Shown piece by piece: positions 25,334 through 38,203 of a stretch of 64,000 bases of DNA. A program made the translations under genes and the position numbers. The first letter of the stretch is position 1, and each line of letters begins with the position of its first letter. The notes below the pieces were generated by a model, which was not told the origin of the DNA, did no database searches, and saw only the letters and a program-made list of their open reading frames with translations. This DNA comes from Silurus meridionalis (lineage: Eukaryota; Chordata; Actinopteri; Siluriformes; Siluridae). The stretch is from the NCBI RefSeq assembly GCF_014805685.1, contig NC_060892.1:4691490-4755489 (forward strand). Reading direction: 5' to 3'.

Positions 25334-27535
25334 ACATGACGGAGAAAGATGATGTTTTATTATTTATTTTAATCTAATGACCCTGAGGAGGAATGACAGC
25401 TCCTGATGATGTCAGTCCATATTTCATCAATTCTCACACACCATTAGAGCCAAAGCGCTGCAATAAGTGCATTATTCACTCTCAGCAAGAAGAAAACCAA
25501 AGCGCTCTCTGACTCTGCATCAAACCAGGAGTCTCGCGATGCTTCTCCTCCCAAAACCAACCAAAGACTCGGAACCGGAGGTGGGCGGAGTTCGAACGAC
25601 AGGCTGTCTGTTAGTGTAACCCGGATACACTTTGCATAAAAAAAAACAAAAGGCTTTTCCTCCTTTCCAACGTTTCAATCTCAAATGATTTCAATCTGTC
25701 ATCCTTTTCTGATCAAGCTCCTCTCGTGAAGATGTTTCTCTTTTTTTTTTTTTTTAATCACCAGGTGGCAGTATTACACAGTGCTTTGGCATGATTCGCA
25801 AAACGATCATTGCTCGGTGGCCAACCTTTTCCCCCTTTTCCCCCCCTTTTCGTTCCTTGTCATTTATGGATGTATGGGTCTTCTATGCACAAAATAATCT
25901 CCTGATCAGGTATTTGAACCCCACACTCTTCTTTCCTCCTTTGGTACTTTCGCTCGTCTAAAACAGTCAACGCCTGTTTCTAATCTGACGGACTATTTAA
26001 AAAGATCGTGCCACTGTGCAGCCTGGACTGGACGTTTTTTCAGCTACAGAGAGACTCGGCCTGAGAAAAGAAAAACATACTTGAGTCGCTTTTCAAAAAC
26101 AATATATGCATGTTTAATTTCGAGTGGATGCGAGTGAACGCTGTACATAAACTGGGAGACTTGAAGTGAATCTGAGCACTTTAATGTTAATTATACAAAA
26201 GGCATCAGACTGTACAATAAGGGCGACTTGCTATCACCATCCGGATCCGGAGTATTGTAGCGGCACCACCCTGCCCACGCTTGTGCTTTTCAGTGTACCA
26301 GGACGTCCACTAAAATCTCGCGGTTAAAGATCGATTATGCTGTAACTTGTTTTCTAAAATCCGACGTAATATAAGGCGAGAATGAAAAGATTTCATTACT
26401 CCACCTCCTTAACCCCATGAGCAGATAGCCCTCAAAACACCCCTTGTGGTGGACCCTGGTATTAATCAGATATTTGAGTCAGTCTTTTAGGAATAAGGTC
26501 TTCAGATTGAAAGGCTTTTGTAATCATGACGTGGACATTCTGGTGCACTTTTCATGGTTCAGTAGGGGTTAATATCTCTATCCACTTACAGAGGGAGGCA
26601 GATCTAAGCCCAAACACTTACATTAATTTATCATACAGTTGAGCTTTGTGTCCTACAAACCAGAATAACTTGTATACATTTCACACATCTGGTTTGTTAG
26701 TTGTAGTCTCTTTTGTCTAACCCGCTCCTGATCTCCTGAAACGTCTCGCTAGAGTAGCTCTGTGGAAGTGCACAAGCACAGGACAGCCTTCCTTCACACA
26801 CACACACACACACACATATATAAAATATGTAGTACAACGCCAGCTTCCGATGGTGCTATAGAGTCTTTTACTCAGGGCCTCTCGCACTCAGAGCCCCATT
26901 CAGTTCCCTCAATCTATGCTTTCTCAGCTCATACAGCAAATATCGAATAATCAATGTACGATGTCTTACAGCAGGGAAAGCACATGTTGAAGTCAGCTCT
27001 GGGATTTCTTCCCTAAACTTCTCTGCTGCTCCTTGATCTCTGATTAGCACAACGCTAACTCCACTTGTGTTCATTCATTACTAACTACAGTGTCTGTGCA
27101 CCACCAGGAGAGTCTTTTGTCTTTTCTTTAAAAAAAAAATATATATATAAGATCTGTATACCCCAATAACGGTGCATGTTGATCATCCCTATGGGGTATT
27201 TCGGTCTCTGATTTTGAGTTTGAGTTTGATTTCATATATTTTTGTTTTTGTTTCCTTTACCGAAGAGGAACGAAGTGTTGCACAGAGACTAATTGAGATG
27301 AAATGTGTTTGACTCACTCCGAGCTGTTGTAATTCCCTTTCAATAACAATGCAGGAATTCAATGTGTATTATTTCTGTTTGCACTATTGAAGGGTATGTA
27401 AATAATATTTTGTATCGTTTTTTTTTTCTCTCTTAACGAGTCCCCGCTGATCTATTTATTGTGTTCTCTGTAAAGAAAAAAGCGATCTCTGTGAGACCGG
27501 CTTTGACGTTTTAATAAAACAAATGATTGGGGAAG
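25334..27535 (+). other. 3' UTR of the GRAMD2-like gene
   Basis: Runs about 2.2 kb from the stop codon to the first good AATAAA. It contains a short CA repeat at 26797-26816 and several T-runs. No other gene is seen. The extent is inferred from the poly(A) signal. Confidence 0.65.
27513..27518 (+). terminator. Poly(A) signal AATAAA of the GRAMD2-like gene
   Basis: AATAAA followed within 30-60 bases by the G/T-rich 'ctttgtggggtcctttttgtg', the layout expected of a cleavage/polyadenylation site. Confidence 0.75.
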
Positions 27536-27911
27536 AGTGCCCACTTTGTGGGGTCCTTTTTGTGTTTGTGTCAAACGAGTACGGTTCATTACAACTGGTT
27601 TTATCGAGTGTGTTTCGCTAGTAGCATAGTACCATAACTCTCAAATCTGATTGTTGAATTTATTTTTTAATAACAGCTCTGAAAATATTTCTTGCTGTAA
27701 TTCATGTATTTAATATGTAATGCGCATGTTCTAATATACTGCCGAGTTTATAGTCTTTCAAACAGTTAACTATTTGCAATAGACCGGAGTTTGATGGACA
27801 GGCTAATAATTAATAATAAAAATATTAATTATAATTGATTTATTAATTTTTCTTTTTCAAGAGTGACAGCTAACTCAAACAGCTCTTGTAATGTTCTATG
27901 CCTTGTATAAT

Positions 27912-27990
<79 letters not shown>
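27912..27990. repeat. (GATA)n microsatellite
   Basis: About 19-20 uninterrupted GATA units. A complementary TATC/TCTA array lies at 53691-53778. Confidence 0.95.
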
Positions 27991-27993
<3 letters not shown>

Positions 27994-28179
27994 GTTCATT
28001 TCCACTTTATAATTCATTAAAGTAATGAATTGCTGGTGTAGTCAGAAAACCACTATTTTCTGCCACCTTCAGGTGAAAGGAAGAATTGCAACGTCTTGGC
28101 ACCACGTGGACAGCCTATTGATAAAGGAGTTTTACTGTGAGTAATTAATTCCAGGAGCCGTGAAGTTTTAACATCATCG

Positions 28180-28680
28180 GTACCACCCAGATGATGATGG
28201 GTTCCCTTTTAAATCTGGTTGCTCTCAAGGTTTCTCTTTCATTCCATGTTATGGTTATTTTCTTCGCCAGAGTCACCACTTATTATGGATAAACTTCAAA
28301 CGACCAAATGTATAGGACGCTAAACTGATATGTTCCAACTTCAACAAATGATGAACTTCTGATGAAGTATCCAGTGTCAATCAGATGAGGAGATCCCTTG
28401 GTTCCTCTAAAGGTTTGGTCTCATTTTGTCTGAGAGTGTTTCCCCTTATCAAAATTCATTAGGGATGAACTTTTGTGGACAAATTCACGAATCTCTATAT
28501 ATTATTTACATTTATGGCACACCCATATCCAGATTCATCTCATTTATACACCTGAATAGTGGGGGATTGAAGCTTTTGCTCAGGGGCCACAGGTGTGGAA
28601 ACATTGAAGCTTTTAAACCTTTTTCTACTGATTTCTGTAAAGCTGCATTGGGACAATGTCTATTATTGATTTATAACAAC
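28180..28680 (+). mobile_element. Retroposon-like repeat, decayed
   Basis: Contains 'gggttcccttttaaatctgg' followed by 'ctctcaaggtttctct', and near its end 'gatttctgtaaagctgcatt' and 'gggacaatgtctatt'. The same order of blocks is seen at 58275-58470 and, reversed, at 41609-41795, 32860-33075 and 29425-29590. Confidence 0.6.
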
Positions 28681-29424
28681 ATTTATTACAACATCATAAA
28701 TTCTAAGTAAAAAAGCGAGTCAACATCATGCACTTGGCTCTCGGGGTTGGACTTTGGGCATCCGTTTCACAACATTGAATGTATTTATACGCAGGTAAAG
28801 ACTATAGCGTGTCATTTACTGAAGGAAATTACTGCAGTGTTGGAAATTGTTGTGATAGTAGCTATAAGTGGTGAAATATATATACATTATAGAATGAGAG
28901 CACTCCAGAATTAGGACTGAGAAACAGGACTAAACTGTCACACTTCAGTGTTTATATACAGACTTCATCTCTCTGAGTCACTCTTAGTAATCCATTTTGT
29001 GTCACCCAAGTGTCATTTTGACTTACAGCACTTATTAACAGAACGCCTATGGCTAACAGAGGTTATTAACACATTATACAAACTGAGCTGTCAATCATCC
29101 ATACACAAATATTTAACTGCCGGCTTTTATCTAATGATTTTACTTTCAATACATTACTGCAAACTATATCGCATTAGAACAATAAATATGTGCAAACCAG
29201 ACAGACTGTGGACTCCATGTTTACACTCATATAATAGTCGATTCAATGCAACTTGGGTTATTAGGTCCAATTCGTCTTCTGTCAATTTTTTATTCAGTTT
29301 TAATTGTATAGCGTATTAAACACTGTCCCAAAGAACTTCAGCAGGGAACAAATGGTAGTGAACATAAATTTTAACACAATTCATTTGTCCATACTAATAA
29401 GTTTAACCCTAATGAGTGACAATG

Positions 29425-29590
29425 AGTTATGGTGGTGAGGGAAAAACTCCTTGAGATAATATGAGGAAGAAACCTTGAGAAAACCTGATTCAATAGAGAA
29501 CCCATCCGCATCTGGGTCATATTTAATTATTCATTACTGGTTTTATCATTGTTGAGGAAAATTGTGTGATATAAACTCAACAGTGGTGAG
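29425..29590 (-). mobile_element. Retroposon-like repeat, reversed fragment
   Basis: Contains 'gtgagggaaaaactccttga' and 'gaggaagaaaccttgagaaa', the reverse of the block at 28180-28680. Confidence 0.6.
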
Positions 29591-30187
29591 GAGAATCTCA
29601 CTGCTGCCCTCTGCTGGAATACACACGCACACGCACACCAATATTGTGCCACCAAACTACCTCACACACCCAGTAGTCATCTTAGAGACTTTGTTCTTTG
29701 AATTTCTTTCAAGTTCAAACTGAACAAAACTTTTTTTGAGTCATTTAGTTCATTTCGTTCCTTTGATCAGAAATAAAATGTTATTTTTTCAATAAGCGGA
29801 TCAACACATCATACATATATACATGAACTGAAATGAAAATTATAATACAGCTAAGGACAAATTATAAAAAAAAAAAGTAGTACACCACTCAAATCCTCTG
29901 GTCCATACCGTTAGTTATTTTGTTATGTTACTCCCATAATTATTGTAACAGGAGTCACGTGACACAAGAACGAACAATTCGGACTACGAGAGTTAAACTA
30001 CTCGATTCTGTTTCCTGTAGATTTTGAGATGCTTTGCTCATTTGCGTCCAGTACAAAATGAACAAATCACTTTTTGAGACGACTCGTTATATTGAGTCAC
30101 ATTAAAGACTTGTTCAAAACAAACGAATCGTTCGTGAGCAACCCGTCACTAACACACACTTATCTTCCACATAGTGCAAAAAAATAC

Positions 30188-30193
30188 TTTATT
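30188..30193 (-). terminator. Poly(A) signal AATAAA of lim2
   Basis: AATAAA on the minus strand, about 113 bases beyond the lim2 stop codon. No nearer signal was seen. Confidence 0.6.
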
Positions 30194-30305
30194 GCAACCA
30201 AATCATGTTTCTATTGCAAGGATATAAATGTTCTACAGAGTCTAGATACTGAAGTCCTCTTGCATTAGTTGAAACTCAGCCTGAAGGTTCCAGCTTAGGA
30301 AAAAA

Positions 30306-33300
30306 TCAGCTGCTGATAGAACTCTGAGGTGCAGGTTCAGCAGTGCTCCTCTGGTAGCCACAAATTTGGAGAATGCCTGGAATAAGATGAGTATGTTCAA
30401 CAGTATACAATAGTGTGTCTCCAAATCGGGTTTTGAATTTACTAATGGAATAATATCTTCTACACGAGCATGCATGCAAAACCTTCGGAAACTAGCGAGG
30501 TCCTCAATGTTTTCATAGCTAGCAATCAATTAAAACACTTTATACAGAGTCATGGGTCTGAGAAGAATCCTACAGCACCTGAAGCCCATCACAGAGATAG
30601 AGAGAGAGAGAGAGAAAGATTTACCAGCTGTTATAGTCAGAATAGTGCCGAGCCAGCCAAGGATGTAGGACCAGGAGAACCTCCAATCGATGTAGCGCTT
30701 GCCAAAGTAGTTCACAGTCATGCTGGTGTAGATTGACAGAGATAACAGGGCAAAGAAACCTACAACATAAAACTGGGATTAAAACCAGGGAGGACAGTGA
30801 GAACAATGGGTTATAGGTTTAATACCATAACTGCATTGAATTTTGGTTTCTGATTCGGTTTCTGATGAGCTTTTTCAGAATAGTGAAATTCTTTCTTCAG
30901 ATATCCCAGCAATGTTAGGAAGCTGAGGTCAGAACGCAGGGTCAACCATGATACAGTCCCCTGGAGCACAGAGGATCTTGCTCAGGGGCCCGAGAATGGC
31001 AGCTTGGTGATAATTGGACTTGAACCTCCAACCTTCCAATCAGTAACCCAGAGCCTTAACCATGGAGCTACATACAGAGTGGCGCAGGGAAAGTGGAAAT
31101 CCTAAACCCGTTTCTCCGAAAAGAGCAGACCAAACACTTTCAGAACTTACACTATCACCATTCTTACAAAAGGGTTTACAGCGAGCGCTCGTTTCGCACC
31201 ACTCCACTGCACCATTATAACTAATGGCTTCCAAACAATCTGCGACGCTCCAGGGTTATCTCCAAAATTTCCCATTTTCCTGTGCTCCCTTGTACTTTGT
31301 TTCAGTATTAGTGATTAGTAATGAACTTGTAAGAGTTGGATGATCCACAGAGTTTAAAATATTGTGTGCACAGAGTAAAGTTCTTTGTAAAGGATATTAT
31401 AAAGTAAAGTAAAGGGTCTCTGTGATGGTTTGTTTAGCGAAAATCACACCACTCAATGATTGTTATGTGAGCAGATATTCAAACATAAAAGAAATCTAAT
31501 ACAATAAGCCTAGTGGTAGCATGAGCTGGAGGAATACATTAGCTCATGTAGTACCTGCAACCTATAGCAGGCATGAGTCTTAGAATATTCGAGTTAAATG
31601 CATTCATTGTACCATTGTTTGTGTGTAACAGAGTTATATACAGTGCTCGAATTAAATCAAGTCTTATGGGGGTCCCCAGTTGTGTAATTCATATATTTTT
31701 ACTAAAATAATATTGGGGACCCCCCTAAGTCCAATTTTTACTTGTAATGGGGGCCCCTAATGCCTTATGGGGGGTCCCGGATCCCCCCAGCCCCCCTCAA
31801 TTTGAGCACTGGTTTTATATTGTCTCCACTTGATTATAATGAAGGAATTAAATAATCGCACTGAAAGATGATTGGGTTCTAATTCTATAATAATTGGTTA
31901 TAATTCTCAGTCAACAGCATTTATTCAGTATCAATGAAAAGTGCTAGGTGTTGGTAAAGAGTGTGAAAACATGTTTTGTTTTAGCTCCAGCACGAGGACT
32001 GTCGAATATGCTGGACTGTCACTCATCTCACTCTATGTCACGCCTCACGTTTTCTCAGTGAATAGATCAGAGGAAAACTACTTGAAACGTGAGTTTTATT
32101 AACAGAAAACAGGAAAAGAACAAGAGACCAGTTACGTGAATGAAAGAGAGAAAGAGAGAGCGAGAGAGAGAGAAATATCCCACCGGACAGCAGCAGAGCG
32201 ATTCCTGCACTCCTCACCCTCGTGTTTTTGGTTCTGTTGGAGAAGGCACTGAGGCCCAGCACCACGCCAGCGAAGCAGCTCAGCACTGACAGCAGTATAA
32301 AGGCCCGTGTGGCATCCCAGAAGGCTAAAAGAAACACATTACACACAGCAACATCTCATCTGTTACACTGCTACACAGACGGATTAGCACTGAGTAATCA
32401 TCGCTTAGTAGTTTGACAAGAAGACAGGAGGCGGAGATGGAGGTGGATGAGTTGCATCGGGAGTGAAGAGGATGGACAGGATTAGAAATGAGTTTATTAG
32501 AGGTGAGAGAGGCACGATTGAGACGCTTTGTTCATGTGCAGGGAAAAGGGGGTATATCCGTTTGAAGAATGCTGAGGAAGGAGGAAAAGAGGAAGGCCAA
32601 GGAGGAGGTTTATGGATTTGGTGAGGGAAGACATGCAGGTGGTTGGTTCAAAAGAGGCAAATGTAGAGTACAGGGCAGTAGTCCCTTCAGGGATACAGTA
32701 TGTAAAGTAACACCAAGTGGCTTAAACAACTGTAACTAATTTGGATCTCATCCTCATTTTGAGCAATATGAGCGAACAAATTAATCAGGGATACTTTAGT
32801 TACCATGAAGTTCAATTAATTTTTTATTTCTAGAGCACTTTTCACAATGGACATTACCTTACAGAAAGAAAGAGGTTATAACATCAGAATGTATAAGTTT
32901 ATTGCCAATATGTTTTGTCCCTAATTTGTTCAGTGGTGACTTTGGAAAGGAAAAACTCCCTGAGATGGCATTAGGAAGAAAACTTCAGAGGAACCAGACT
33001 CAAAAGGGAACCTCATCCTCATCAACAAATATCCATTTATTATTAGTTTCATCATTGTTAAGATGGACTGCTCAGAGATGGGCGTTTAGATGCGGAACTG
33101 TTCATGTAAGCCGTGGTCCTCAGTTACTGTAATATTAATGACAGTCCAATCATACTCAAAGTTTGTGAGTTGCTCAGTACTTTTATTGATCTTTAGGCTG
33201 TTCATGGGGAACCATCCCCATTTGTAAAGAGGAAAAATAATTGTTAATATCTAGAACAATAAATTGCTTAACATCCAATGCAAAACCAAGCCCTCATCAT

Positions 33301-33687
33301 TTGTACTTAGAATTGTACCTCAACAGCTCATGCACATTTCCACTGCCTTTATTTTATATGCTGTACATTTATTTGCATATTTATCTGAACTGATCTAAAA
33401 TCTGCAAATTCATCTCAAAACTGAAATTTTGTTTAAAAAAAAAAAAAAAAGAGAGTTCTTGAAAGCGTTCTTGAAAGAGTTCTTGAAAGAGTTCTTGTGG
33501 GTAACTTACCCACACTGAGTGTATGCACATGGCACTTGTTGTTGATGCAGAACTTCCACAGGCCCTGATTGGCAAAGTTTCCAGAGTAGCGATACTGCAT
33601 CCAGTAATCAGTGGCTGTGCAAACAATAAGGAGCACGAAAGCAGCGATGCCGCCTAGCGTGCCTCCTCCTGCCAGCGTATAGAGCAT
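30306..33687 (-). CDS. lim2: Lens fibre membrane intrinsic protein LIM2/MP20-type (4 exons, complete)
   Basis: Minus-strand exons: 33687-33510, 32324-32184, 30759-30625, 30376-30306. All junctions are GT...AG and all phases close, giving 174 aa against 173 in human LIM2. The start is the first ATG at 33687 (MLYTLAGGG). Four membrane segments lie at about 7-24, 67-87, 98-118 and 136-157. The first extracellular loop carries the PMP22/claudin-superfamily signature: W29, then GLWKFCINNKC (42-52) with Cys47 and Cys52. Other family-identifying runs are DYWMQYRYSGNFANQGLW, FWDATRAF and DWRFSWSYILGW, nearly word for word as in LIM2. The C-terminal tail (about 158-174) is Ser/Pro-rich and divergent. 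LIM2 is an abundant plasma-membrane protein of lens fibre cells, with a role in cell-cell organisation and fibre-cell fusion. Teleosts have several lim2 genes, so this could be any of them. It is convergent with the GRAMD2-like gene. Confidence 0.93.
30885..31075 (-). mobile_element. tRNA-derived SINE, reversed, in lim2 intron 3 flank
   Basis: The reverse complement gives 'ttaaggctctgggttactga', the B-box-like 'ggttcaagtccaatta', then 'gtatcatggttgaccctgcg'. Same family as 15709-15930. It lies in the intron between lim2 exons 2 and 3 and is on the same strand as the gene. Confidence 0.8.
31641..31811. mobile_element. Short hAT-like MITE (171 bp)
   Basis: The left end 'cagtgctcgaattaaatc' and the right end (reverse complement 'cagtgctcaaattgaggg') form imperfect terminal inverted repeats. 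The flanks are 'gttatata' and 'gttttata', a 7-of-8 match fitting an 8-bp hAT target-site duplication. The inside has G/C runs that can fold back ('gggggtcccc', 'ggggaccccc'). It lies in lim2 intron 2. Confidence 0.65.
32462..32690 (+). pseudogene. Non-LTR retrotransposon C-terminal fragment, decayed
   Basis: Frames around 32510-32690 read like the end of a fish LINE ORF2: a degenerate 'RLR(R)F.HVQ' followed by RMLRKEEKRK, then 'gaggaggtttatggatttgg' and 'gagggaagacatgcaggtgg' (normally R.FMD..REDM..V). Stops and frame changes are present. The clade is not determined. It lies in the intron between lim2 exons 1 and 2. Confidence 0.55.
32860..33075 (-). mobile_element. Retroposon-like repeat, reversed
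   Basis: Contains 'ggaaaaactccctgagatgg' and 'aggaaccagactcaaaaggg', the reverse of the family at 28180-28680 and 58275-58470. Confidence 0.65.
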
Positions 33688-33847
33688 GGAGGATGGGTTC
33701 AGGAAAGTGTCCTAACACACGCTGGGAACACACACACAATCAACCTGCAAAACCGAGAAAATGATAAACTTATCATTAACACACTTTGCAAATTACAAAA
33801 CAGAGTTGTTCACTTGTAGAACTGCATTTTTCCTCCTGTGGTTTTCC

Positions 33848-34018
33848 TTAATGCCCTAAAGGCCGAATGAGCACAAATCTCCACATTCACACTTTAAAAT
33901 CTATTGGGACATCTTCCCAGAAGAGTGGAGGTTATTATAACAGTAAATGAGGACTAAATGTGGAATGGAACTAATCTTATGGTCAGGTGTCCACAAACGT
34001 TTGTTCAGATAATGTATT
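33848..34018 (+). repeat. Dispersed TIR-type DNA element, partial copy
   Basis: Carries 'gacatcttcccagaagagtg' and 'tggtcaggtgtccacaaacg', the right half of the family seen at 43035-43551 and 57711-58182. Confidence 0.7.
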
Positions 34019-36778
34019 TTAAATTGTGAACTGTCCACTATACAGGTCCCTGTGAATGAGGTTCTGCTATAGAAACAATAACACATTAAAACAATGGCAG
34101 GAATATAAACCTATGACCTGCAGATAGACTATTGACAGAGCAGCTGTCAAAGAAGACAAGCCAGCGTCTTTCTGACCAATCAGATTTGAGAATTCAACAG
34201 AGCTCTGGTATCGACCGAGCCATCGAGCCAAGCCGAGCTGTTCAGTCAGCGTTTAATCCGATCAGCTGCTGCATTCAATCTTTTTTTATACAGAACATGC
34301 CAGTGAATGTGAGCTGCCCAAACAGCCCTCTATCTCTCTCTCACTCAGCACATTTTAATACCTAAATACTGGACTTTCTCACTCACAAACTCACCCACCC
34401 TATAAATAATGGCTGTGACACACACACACACAAAACACTCCACCGAATATTACAATTCAACATTCTTTTGTCAAAGAACAGGACTATTCATGTAAAGTCG
34501 TCACAAATGGATGCAAGAGCAAAGGGGATAAATCAGGCCTTTGTGCTTGAATGACATACACTTTTACGACAGAACACTGAACGCTGGCATCTGTACAGAG
34601 CCCAAACAGATGTGTGGCAAGATTCACACCTTTATCTTCTAAAAGAAAGTCAGACACCTTTTACCAACATAACCCCCCCTCTAACCCCAACCCCCCAATG
34701 ATCAATTTTGAAAGTCATTATAGAAAGCAAGTAACATAATTATATGATATGAGATTTATAAACATGGCGTTCATCATTCTTACAAAAGAATATCAAAATA
34801 AATATCAAGCAAAACCTGACATTTCTTTTCCTTCTCATTCCTAATAAACAACTTCTCTATAAACTCCATAGTTTTTCAAACAATTCTCGAACCTTAATTA
34901 GCAAAAGGAGTAGTTCGGCAAGAAATGATTATTGGCCAAAATCAGTGCTCGGCGTCTAAAATGTGTTTTTTTCAGTTTTACATAAACTACAAAGCTAACA
35001 AATAGGGGATGCTTAGACTACTTTTTACCAATTCATCATCTCAGACCATCTTCAAGACACACTGTCTGTCTTGCCCAGTAACAACATTGCTACAAACGGT
35101 GGGTTTTTCTGATGATTTGGATATGAAAATTGTCAACTGATAACATTAGCTTCACTCAGTCCTTTGCTCCAAAAGCAGAGGAATTGAGGTCTAAAGCTGA
35201 AGAAGCAAACTTTACACACATTTGACCACAGCACCATTGAATGCAGTCCTGATTGGTCTTCTGGTGTTTGGTTTTATGTTTTTTTTTTTTGGTTGGTCAT
35301 TTGAACTTCAAGAGAGAGAAAACAACTATGAATAAACAACCCTTTTGCTGCTATAATGTAAGTCATAACTTGGTTTATGGCTGTACCATATCATTAAATG
35401 TAACTTTAAATGGACAAAAATCATGCTTCATCAATACATTAGAAATCATACATGTTGGTATATTGCTGTGAAGGAGGATGAGCACTTCAGGACCTGCTGA
35501 TACAAAATCACTTCAGGGTACTAACACTACATCCACTGCATGACCTGGTTATTTCTTATTTTCCTATACCCACATTTCCTCAAGTTTTCTTCCCCATCCA
35601 GCACCAGCACCGAAGTCAGTACTCACAGTATCCTTGGTGTCCACCTCCTTTCTGTATTGACATCGGCCACTTTTTTGAAAGTGTCCTATGCGTCCCAGGG
35701 CTTGCGTATTTGTGCTCGTGTCCCGTCCTCACAGTTTTAAGCCTTCTACTCTCAGCCGTCATTGTTTCAGCCACAAAGGAGGGAATGATCCAGAGCAACA
35801 TGTGAGATGTGAGATAATCCCCCTCTCTCGCTGTCATTCAGCAGCTCGTGTACAATCACGCCAGTCTTCTGCCTCTGCTCTACCGACGTGCCATGTCTTT
35901 TGTCTGAACAACTTTTTTCTCAGACACGCCTTCAAATAAAGGTTGAACGAGGGGGAAAAACCAGCCGCAAGCAATCGGGCGTATACTGTATTCCTTGTCT
36001 GTAAGAACAATTTAGTAATAAAAGACATGGGTGTTAGCCATTTATCGTATATATATTTATATATGTTACCTATTCTGGAACGTCCAATAGAACATAGTGC
36101 CTGTTCATACTTACATTATAACATTGTTATTATGTAATATTTACAGAACTACTATGCATTATTGATTTTTGTTTCTTTTTTCACCTTCTACTGTATGCCA
36201 TGATGCAATATCGATCAGAACTACGAAAAAGACGAATATTTATACAGAGCTTGGATGACCTTGTGCTGTCTGGCCTATATTTCTCTAATCTGATTTCCCT
36301 ATTTAGGATCAATAATGTATTTCTGACTAGCCAGAAAGACATCCCTGGTACCTGTGAATGATTGGCACTGAAACTGATCACCTGTTCAGGATCAATAACA
36401 TTCCCTAGGGTGGAGTTACAGGTTTCTAAATTGTCTTCTCAAGTCACTGAGATGGAAGACAGGATGGATGAACGTTAGGACAAGGGAAGGACAGACAGAT
36501 GAACAGGTGGAATTTCCTGTTATTGATCCCGAAGTGAGGAAAAAAATAGTTGAATGCCTTTCAGGCTAACAATTAAACCACTACTACTTTGGGGCTGAGA
36601 GACTGTAATTCAACCACTAATCCAGTAAATTTAAGTTCATTTCAGTTCAATCTAAACTGTAGTATGACCTGTAATGCATTTTGACATGAGAAAGATTTGC
36701 AATAATCGAGAAAACTTTTTACTCAAATATTTTTTTTTTTTCCAAAATCTCAAAGACTAATGAAAAACAATTTTAGAC

Positions 36779-37515
36779 TTTCTTGTGGTGGGAAAGCCAC
36801 AAATGTACAAAAAGGAAATTCAGCAGTCCAAAAAACTGAAAAATCTACTGTAAACAAACAGAGGACTTTCAGCAAGCCTGAAGACTTTTTTATGGTGGAA
36901 AATCTACTGTAAATGTAAAAAAAAAAGAAATGAAATTCCGTGGTCCTGAAGACTTTATAGTGGTAAAATATCTACTGTAAACATACAAAAAGAAATTTAA
37001 CAGTGCTGAATACTTTCTTGCGGTAAAAAATCTACTGTAGATGTACAAAAAAGGAAATTCAGCAGTCCTGAAAACTTTCTTGTGGTGGAACATTAATGTA
37101 AACCTTCATAAAGGAAATTCAACAGTGCTGAATACTTTCTTGTGGTAAAAAGTCTACTGTAGATGTACAAAAAAGGAAATTCAGCAGTCCTGAAGACTTT
37201 CTTGTGGTGGTAAACTTGCTGTAGATATACAACAAAGAAAATTCAGCAGCCCCAAAAGATCATCTTGTGGTAGAAAACCTACTGCTAGCGTACAAAAAGG
37301 AAATTCAGCGGCCCTGAAGACTTTATAGTGGTAAAAAAAATCTACTGTAAATATAAAAATAAAAAAAAAGGAAATTCAGCAGTCCTGGTAATTTTTCCAT
37401 GTTAGAAAATATAATGCAGATATAAAAAAATAAAATAAAAATAAAAATTCAGCAGCCACAAAGATTTTCTTGTGGTGAAAAAACTACTGTAGATGTACAA
37501 AAAGGGAATTCAGCA
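36779..37515. repeat. Minisatellite of roughly 60-bp units
   Basis: About twelve imperfect tandem units. Each contains 'ctactgta' with a following 'tacaaaaa', then 'ggaaattcagcagtcctgaa' and 'gactttcttgtggtgg'. Unit length varies by a few bases through A-runs. A minus-strand frame across part of it gives a repetitive Phe/Tyr-rich peptide with no family resemblance, so it is not a gene. Confidence 0.9.
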
Positions 37516-38203
37516 ATCATCTTTCAACCAGATTTGAGAATTTAATAGCACTCTGGTATAAAAATGACAATACTATAGTTTATATTTTCAATGAAAATAT
37601 CACCATGAAACTGAATATACAGCTCAAATGACAAAATATCATACAACAGTCAAAATTCCTCCAATCAGGAGGCCTCGAGGCATCAGGTGAAAGAAACAAA
37701 CTAGTAATTATGACCAATGTGACTGGATTTTTAAATCCAATGAATCAGTTTTAGGGTTTCCTGCCATGATTGTGTTTTACCCGACAAAAAAAAGATAAAT
37801 CATCAATGCTACGATATATACCGTAAATATTGGCACCTCTGCGAATATTATGCATTCTGGAGTTCGAATATAACAACCAATCTATTAAGATTTAAAAAAT
37901 AAAACCTAAACAGCCCTGTTCTTGTTACAGATTAAAAATTAACAAAATCATCAGGTGTGTTCAAGCAGAAATGCATAATGGGAAATGCATAATTCAGCCA
38001 AATTAAAGACAAACATTATAGCAGGAAACAAAAAAAAAAAAAACTGACCACAGTTCAACACGAAATCATCTTTCGTGATGACCACCACGTATCTCATAAT
38101 TCCAGGCCTGTGTGGCATTAACCTGTACCACAGAGTCCAAGTAGCCTGGTTTTAGCCCAGTTCAGCTGTTAAAGAGCAGTCTCAGCTGCGTATGATGTGA
38201 AGT

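Larger units (their letters stand above)
27536..30187. other. Intergenic region between the convergent GRAMD2-like gene and lim2
   Basis: No coding exon is seen. It holds a GATA microsatellite (27912-27990) and decayed retroposon pieces around 28180-28680 and 29425-29590. The remainder is AT-rich with nothing recognised. Confidence 0.65.
33688..38203. other. Region between lim2 and the ftsj3 3' end (same-strand genes)
   Basis: Contains the lim2 promoter and any 5' UTR exon. An acceptor-like TTTTGCAG on the minus strand just upstream (about 33750) may end an intron in the 5' UTR. It also holds a fragment of the dispersed TIR element (33848-34018), a tandem repeat of roughly 60-bp units (36779-37515) and the ftsj3 3' UTR. 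No coding exon is seen. No clear poly(A) signal for ftsj3 was found. Confidence 0.55.

Noticed and set aside
27912..27990. Regular repeat array, possible CRISPR
   Set aside because: Tetranucleotide microsatellite without spacers in a eukaryotic genome; none of the tandem arrays has unique spacers.
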